In this document: in pieces, positions 6,901-8,002 of the stretch
How positions within the stretch are numbered: the stretch's first letter is position 1
Layout: the number at the start of each line of letters is the position of its first letter
Translations under genes and position numbers: made by a program
The notes under the pieces: model-generated
The model's database searches: none
What the model was told of the DNA's origin: nothing
What the model saw: only the letters and a program-made list of their open reading frames with translations
Assembly (NCBI GenBank): GCA_002350465.1
Contig: DEEW01000033.1
Location: forward strand, 2,391 to 10,392
Reading direction: 5' to 3'
DNA: 8,002 nt
Origin: Lachnospiraceae bacterium UBA2868
Lineage (GTDB): Bacteria > Bacillota_A > Clostridia > Lachnospirales > Lachnospiraceae

Positions 6901-8002
6901 TCATAGTTCCGGAGATGACTGTAATATCTTCAATGACCGGTGCAGAACCGTCCGAGCCCTTGAATAGCTCCGCTCTTACACGTATATAGCGTCCGCGCAG
7001 ATTCTCCGGCGCTGTATAATTGGTAACAGGCTGTTCGTAGGAATAGTCTGTGCCGTTTTCACTGACGGATATATAAACATCCGCACGGCTGTCGGAAGGA
7101 TAATTGCCGTTCCAGAAAATACCTGTCCATTCGCAGTTTTCTCTGCCGCTGTCATAAACAGCCGACCATGTGCCTCTGCTTTGATAATGTTCACACGGCA
7201 GAGCAATATCATCCAGGTAGGTTTTCTGTCCTTTGCCTTCCTTGTCGTTGTAATAAAGGGCTGAATTATAGCTGATCCGTTCATAGCCGCTTGCAGCGAA
7301 GCTGTCATATTTAACCGGAATACGGATGCTTGCCGTTTCATTTGCCGCAAGACTGTCCATATTCCATGCAATATCCGCTGATCCGTCCTTGTTTTTCTTG
7401 ACAGAAGCCGGTGCCGGCGCAATATTTTCAAAGTCTATCTTAGCAGCATCCGCAACAGTTGTTTTGAAGATAACATTACGGGCTGCCGAGGTAAAGATCT
7501 GTTCGCCAAAGCGTTCCATAAATGCCTTTATAGTGGGAGCATCGGGGCAGTTCTTATAGACTCCCTTGGAGATAATAGCAGCCTCCTGCATATTCTGGAT
7601 ATCGCTGTTCATTGCAAGAGAAAAAATCTTTATATTACGGTCAGCCGCCTGCTGTGCGGACTGCCGCATGGTTTCCATCGAGTAATCGCCGTCACAGGCA
7701 ATACCGTCCGCTAACAAAATGATATATTTCTGTCTGCTGTCCGAGCTTTCCTCATCAAACAGAGCTGTGGCAATGCGTATACCGTCATCCGGTTCGCTGG
7801 AGCCGCTGCCGCTGCGTATATTGGCGATCTCCTGCTCCAGCTTCTCCTTGTCATCCGTAAAGCCTGTATGTACCCTGCCCAGGTCGGTAATGGCAAAGCG
7901 GTCGCCTTCCCTCATATAGCCGAGTATCGTTCTGGCTGCTTCCTGTGCATTTTCAAGATAAGCACCATACATACTTCCTGAATTATCGATCACAAAAGCA
8001 AA
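968..8002 (-). CDS. Giant multidomain surface/secreted protein (VWA, PKD, 8 Ig-like repeats, transglutaminase-like, NEAT-like), 5' partial
   Basis: One uninterrupted frame of about 2,344 codons runs from the right edge to TGA at 968-970. Upstream of the GTG at 7991-7993 the frame continues as Phe-Ala-Phe, giving FAFVIDNSGSM, the first strand and metal site of a VWA domain; that GTG is therefore not the start, and the signal peptide lies outside. Numbering that Val as residue 1, the order is: VWA ~1-173; beta-rich region ~174-265; beta-sandwich-like module ~266-362; PKD-like ~370-460; unclear beta module ~476-570; eight Ig-like repeats 571-1294; transglutaminase-like ~1325-1460; its companion region ~1470-1905; Pro/Ser/Asp linker ~1924-1946; NEAT-like ~1948-2101; Gly/Ser linker ~2108-2146; helical tail ~2151-2341. 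Only about 11 Cys are present and there is no LPXTG, transmembrane helix or dockerin. The likely role is extracellular adhesion or scaffolding; this is inferred from domains, and the exact function is unknown. No partner gene is visible. Confidence 0.92.
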   Translation of the reverse strand, partial: FAFVIDNSGSMYGAYLENAQEAARTILGYMREGDRFAITDLGRVHTGFTDDKEKLEQEIANIRSGSGSSEPDDGIRIATALFDEESSDSRQKYIILLADGIACDGDYSMETMRQSAQQAADRNIKIFSLAMNSDIQNMQEAAIISKGVYKNCPDAPTIKAFMERFGEQIFTSAARNVIFKTTVADAAKIDFENIAPAPASVKKNKDGSADIAWNMDSLAANETASIRIPVKYDSFAASGYERISYNSALYYNDKEGKGQKTYLDDIALPCEHYQSRGTWSAVYDSGRENCEWTGIFWNGNYPSDSRADVYISVSENGTDYSYEQPVTNYTAPENLRGRYIRVRAELFKGSDGSAPVIEDITVISGTMKLSVPLDCTVNVSADRNGSVYANRPFTLYADIQSTTDSVKTITWTVSGTEQYTLDDTDPLKPTVIFAEAGTYSMTLKAEDDSGRSAESTFAIEVKEEENVEDIIFDDGSDTAPVKYTVEGAYPYYNNSQFTLKLITPDPSAISWVSVRYIPDEERFINKYNEVYVFHITEELTSTLRLPYYNASGTFEIVAYDWSGHPYPYSFRAEEDTVRPSVQIIKPESTYLYGRFYNGDPYTVKVDASDDKELKSVTLLYNNEEVPLDENNSFTFVPTADVGNQFTLTAVDVAGNTATTYYTMHSYEDNTPPYFNFQLNRSYAFVGNEIVLTSQVTDNETGVRSAFYTVNDEPISLDEDGKYSFIAEQAGEYIFKGTAEDNRGNIREVTAKLTVVEDTQRPSVNIQATCRGEILVGTSALVTVTTSDNVAVAKVEVDVNGKKRWLNDENQFTLKATEAGDIIINAIAYDKAGNSGSTTYRLKAIEEDTTPPSISFYVSHYEYRDYVQSISVTCSDNTKVSKRKLYLDGKELTPNDRGYASPNYSYTDYYEFNPYTIGTGEHTVKAVAVDASGNRTVQQKTFIVSDTTQPYISFDGAYYFNTGDDVALTLKITDSSPIASVTGTLNDSPITLTTDGEQALTIPQAEAGTYLYSVTATDIFGNTRTSTRTVTVRDTLKPVITLSEVAEEYFIPEKPLIRMTVTDNIEVASVTVKMNGSDIEYDGKKLILPDTLAEGTYIITITAKDTANNTATETIGFTVSMPRDTTPPVIESVQLIPEHPEVGSPIKVYVTASDDSGEVTVEVITNGVPFDKEDNFFTYTPQTTGEISVTIRATDPSGNTTVINTTGYVSADITAPVITVDYQTTMMVGETQTISLRAEDNKAVSSVSLLMNENNVAFSEGKYQFSPTAAGKYDFVAYATDTSGNIGTKSFTIDVTEKLTEEDLKQFLVNSNETAVDKQMEEFLDKYDTPVKVYEYAKNELKPQYYAGSRKGASGVYDQGGGNDVDSASFLIAALRKLGYPSRYVSGTVMYDETELLALTGAENVSAAIDTLNMSDYDSQPYYTPSGKKLLAIRHTWAEAYIPASMCGKADSSKIWVTLDPWYKTLVLEKGEVAASDTQDDAKYLTAEYLIGELENIEKEAGHLDSVTNLKNFFTQLNEKRSSGYSYKVPRISKVSLTSLPSSPEFTVRNRASSFAEIDQEDRDTISVNIDGKEIAVIDTYGITAKNIVLQYLPEGDSDKAAFDNADGNWKKAGTGISVVPVITADGIELGRGNRTNPGKEQTLTVRISSAGKVRSFNDIVSAGNMYAIVANLYDVSGSDIELSYEKMSDYAKTDKPFSPYSEELLGSLLNYAGKMYFSLNDRYEEIYSGTNNMNVTPGIAVGLFGYEFGTKTNFYGNVTGLKDGRFMTDIDEYSYSAVSRSGSEQDRREYILSQGSMSSYLEGYIWSYITDAPGLSTMSVISDSKLRGINILDINSENLSTIYSTSLSDEVKNDIIKYVGEGYSAIVPEKEITIDDWSGTGYILVNYNDLEKTYFRLSDNINGGGESLEISLDDVMVHDDQYRYGWGASGNDPSSPSPPDDKPSYPKNDLRDGVYTVVGHLLKGDLSGLSMADGAMEHELKLTVKNKSVTVTADFNGMTVNNIKGYMNKLEYYTSGYTTDENNIPSGTCLPSSVISVHKDSSGNIISDEYGTNYPKSVSFPLIYEAFVSGYAPLRITADVIESTAPGHSINPVYLRIDWNTLKYKGGLPDDPGSGSGGEGGNNEGGSGSGGSSSGGSGSGGSEGGSNSGYEDYYGMEIDLEKLMQQVYRVRVMIATLRLERATVNMNKAAYKPLIDPVIDGTDIFEDASSLVGAASDMFDSAKEAKFAANCLFDARTMLMDFYFETGDQKPMVMEMMSKAFLEADACLNEYFYDEYQEKLESIPDVTDPDYWLDKAKDKVKDSIASRIPEPVKKGYEKANDYLELYFGIVTLNEKLHALAEDDD
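971..1543 (-). other. C-terminal helical tail of unknown function
   Basis: Residues ~2151-2341 change character from beta-rich to predicted helical and amphipathic: LEKLMQQVYRVRVMIATLRLE, SAKEAKFAANCLFDARTMLM, VMEMMSKAFLEADACLNEYF, and a Lys/Asp-rich segment around DKAKDKVKDS, ending in AEDDD. I recognise no family. There is no hydrophobic membrane helix, LPXTG or dockerin repeat. It holds two of the protein's few Cys residues (C2228, C2264). It may be an attachment, oligomerisation or effector domain; the sequence does not decide between these. Confidence 0.6.
1577..1630 (-). repeat. 15-bp coding minisatellite in the Gly/Ser linker
   Basis: Three full copies and one partial copy of a 15-bp unit lie at 1577-1591, 1592-1606, 1607-1621 and 1622-1630 (plus-strand form gcttccaccagagcc with a few substitutions). 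On the minus strand they encode the Gly/Ser-rich spacer, part of a longer run of Gly, Ser, Glu and Asn at residues ~2108-2146. The unit is a multiple of three, so copy-number change alters linker length without breaking the frame. Confidence 0.85.
1685..2164 (-). other. NEAT-like domain near the C-terminus of the giant protein
   Basis: Residues ~1944-2103 open with DLRDGVYTVVGHLLKGD, then LSMADGAMEHELKLTVKN, VTVTADFNGM, GYMNKLEYY, YPKSVSFPL, APLRITADVIES and finally VYLRIDWNTLKY. The DGxYxV start, the SM helix, the Lx-V-K-N-x strand and the closing RIDWxxL strand match the NEAT (near-iron transporter) pattern of clostridial surface proteins. NEAT domains bind haem or host/other proteins. The classical YxxxY haem motif is absent from the last strand pair: Y2091 is followed four residues later by D2095. 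Haem binding is therefore uncertain. A preceding Pro/Ser/Asp linker (~1924-1946) and a following Gly/Ser linker set it apart as an independent module. Confidence 0.62.
2279..3586 (-). other. Companion region that follows this transglutaminase-like subtype
   Basis: Residues ~1470-1905 contain landmarks that I recall from the region after Asp-type transglutaminase-like domains in large RHS/YD-associated secreted proteins. These are: ITAKNIVLQYLPEGDSDKAAF; a VVPVITADGIELGRG segment then EQTLTVRI; SAGNMYAIVANL; a MSSYLEGYIWS helix with GLSTMSVISDSKLRGINI; and VGEGYSAIVPEKEITIDDW followed by SGTGYI (1875-1880). The order and spacing fit that unit, so the transglutaminase-like core and this region are probably one inherited module of about 600 residues. 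Its function is not known to me. No RHS/YD repeats follow here. Confidence 0.6.
3614..4021 (-). other. Transglutaminase-like domain with Asp at the catalytic Cys position
   Basis: Residues ~1325-1460 show the core of the transglutaminase/protease-like superfamily: GGGNDVDSASFLIAALR followed by GYPSRYVSG, then HTWAEAYIP, then WVTLDPWYK. Aligned on the conserved Arg of the LR pair (R1372), the nucleophilic Cys of classical members falls at D1360 (codon 3914-3916). The His (H1431) and Asp (D1456) of the triad are kept. From memory, a subfamily in giant RHS/YD-type proteins has the same GND substitution, so this is probably a family trait. Classical transamidase or protease chemistry is unlikely; a binding or structural role, or a different reaction, is inferred. 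Confidence 0.82.
4112..6283 (-). repeat. Eight tandem bacterial Ig-like repeats in the giant protein
   Basis: Repeats begin at residues ~571, 666, 755, 845, 943, 1031, 1121 and 1209 and are 86-98 residues long. Each opens with a D/T-x-x-P motif (DTVRP, NTPPY, DTQRP, DTTPP, DTTQP, DTLKP, DTTPP, DITAP). Each has a central SVTL/VEV-type strand with a short DG/NG/ND turn. Seven close with an A-x-D-x-x-G-N-type strand such as AVDVAGN, AYDKAGN or ATDTSGN; the sixth reads AKDTANN. The fourth repeat is longer because of a Tyr-rich insert around residues 894-912. This is the common bacterial Ig-like stalk pattern. The repeats are diverged from each other, so this is an old array rather than a recent duplication. 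Confidence 0.85.
6614..7474 (-). other. Beta-rich VWA-associated region, beta-sandwich-like module and PKD-like domain
   Basis: Residues ~174-265 (ending YNSALYYNDKEG) look like the beta-strand region that often follows VWA domains in surface proteins. Residues ~266-362 carry SRGTWSAVYDSG, ADVYISVSENG, GRYIRVRAEL and APVIEDITV. This matches, from memory, a repeated beta-sandwich pattern of secreted proteins; I cannot name its family with certainty. Residues ~370-460 read as a PKD-like domain: ITWTVSG, then PTVIFAEAGTYSMTLKAEDDSG and a final strand FAIEVKEE. All are probably stalk or binding modules between the VWA head and the Ig array. Confidence 0.6.
7475..8002 (-). other. VWA domain (partial) within the giant protein
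   Basis: The MIDAS metal site starts the visible protein: D3-x-S5-x-S7 in FVIDNSGSM. The other metal-site aspartate is expected at D96 in IILLADG. The middle loop, GSGSSEPDDG (~62-71), has Ser where many VWA domains carry Thr. Alternating strands and helices follow (YIILLADG, KIFSLAMN, FMERFGEQIF), as in the VWA fold. VWA domains of this type bind ligands through a divalent metal, usually in cell-surface adhesion. A few residues at the N-terminal edge are outside the window. Confidence 0.88.

Noticed and set aside
7991..7993. GTG as the start codon of the giant gene
   Set aside because: The codons before it (Phe-Ala-Phe) are in frame and complete the first VWA strand; the frame is open to the window edge, so the true start is outside.

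Overview
The window holds the 3' part of a very large secreted or surface protein gene on the minus strand (968 to the right edge, about 2,344 codons visible, 5' end missing). It also holds the 3' part of an IS4-type transposase gene on the plus strand at the left edge (2-625). The two genes converge on a 342-base intergenic stretch that contains a strong hairpin. Moderate GC (roughly the mid-40s percent by eye), mixed AGA/CGT arginine codons, and a giant VWA/Ig-like/transglutaminase-like/NEAT-like protein together suggest an anaerobic Firmicute of the Clostridia, perhaps Ruminococcus-like. That placement is inference from style, not from a marker gene.

Layout, left to right: (1) C-terminal ~207 residues of a DDE transposase carrying a perfect YREK signature; (2) noncoding DNA at 626-967 with a long imperfect inverted repeat at 862-928, which probably ends the minus-strand transcript and could act on both strands; (3) the giant gene, read right to left. 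Its product, in order from the window edge, is: a von Willebrand factor A (VWA) domain entered at its MIDAS strand, a beta-rich VWA-associated region, a beta-sandwich-like module, a PKD-like domain, a less clear beta module, eight tandem Ig-like repeats of 86-98 residues, a transglutaminase-like fold whose catalytic cysteine position is Asp, the roughly 450-residue companion region that I recall following this transglutaminase subtype in RHS/YD-type giant proteins, a Pro/Ser/Asp linker, a NEAT-like domain, a Gly/Ser linker built on a 15-bp minisatellite, and a ~190-residue helical tail of unknown function.

Functionally this reads as an extracellular adhesive or scaffolding protein: metal-dependent ligand binding (VWA), a long stalk (PKD and Ig repeats), a probably non-classical transglutaminase-like centre, and a possible haem- or protein-binding NEAT-like module near the C-terminus. 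The visible part has no sortase motif, transmembrane helix or dockerin, so how it stays at the cell surface is open. The signal peptide and the true start lie beyond the right edge.
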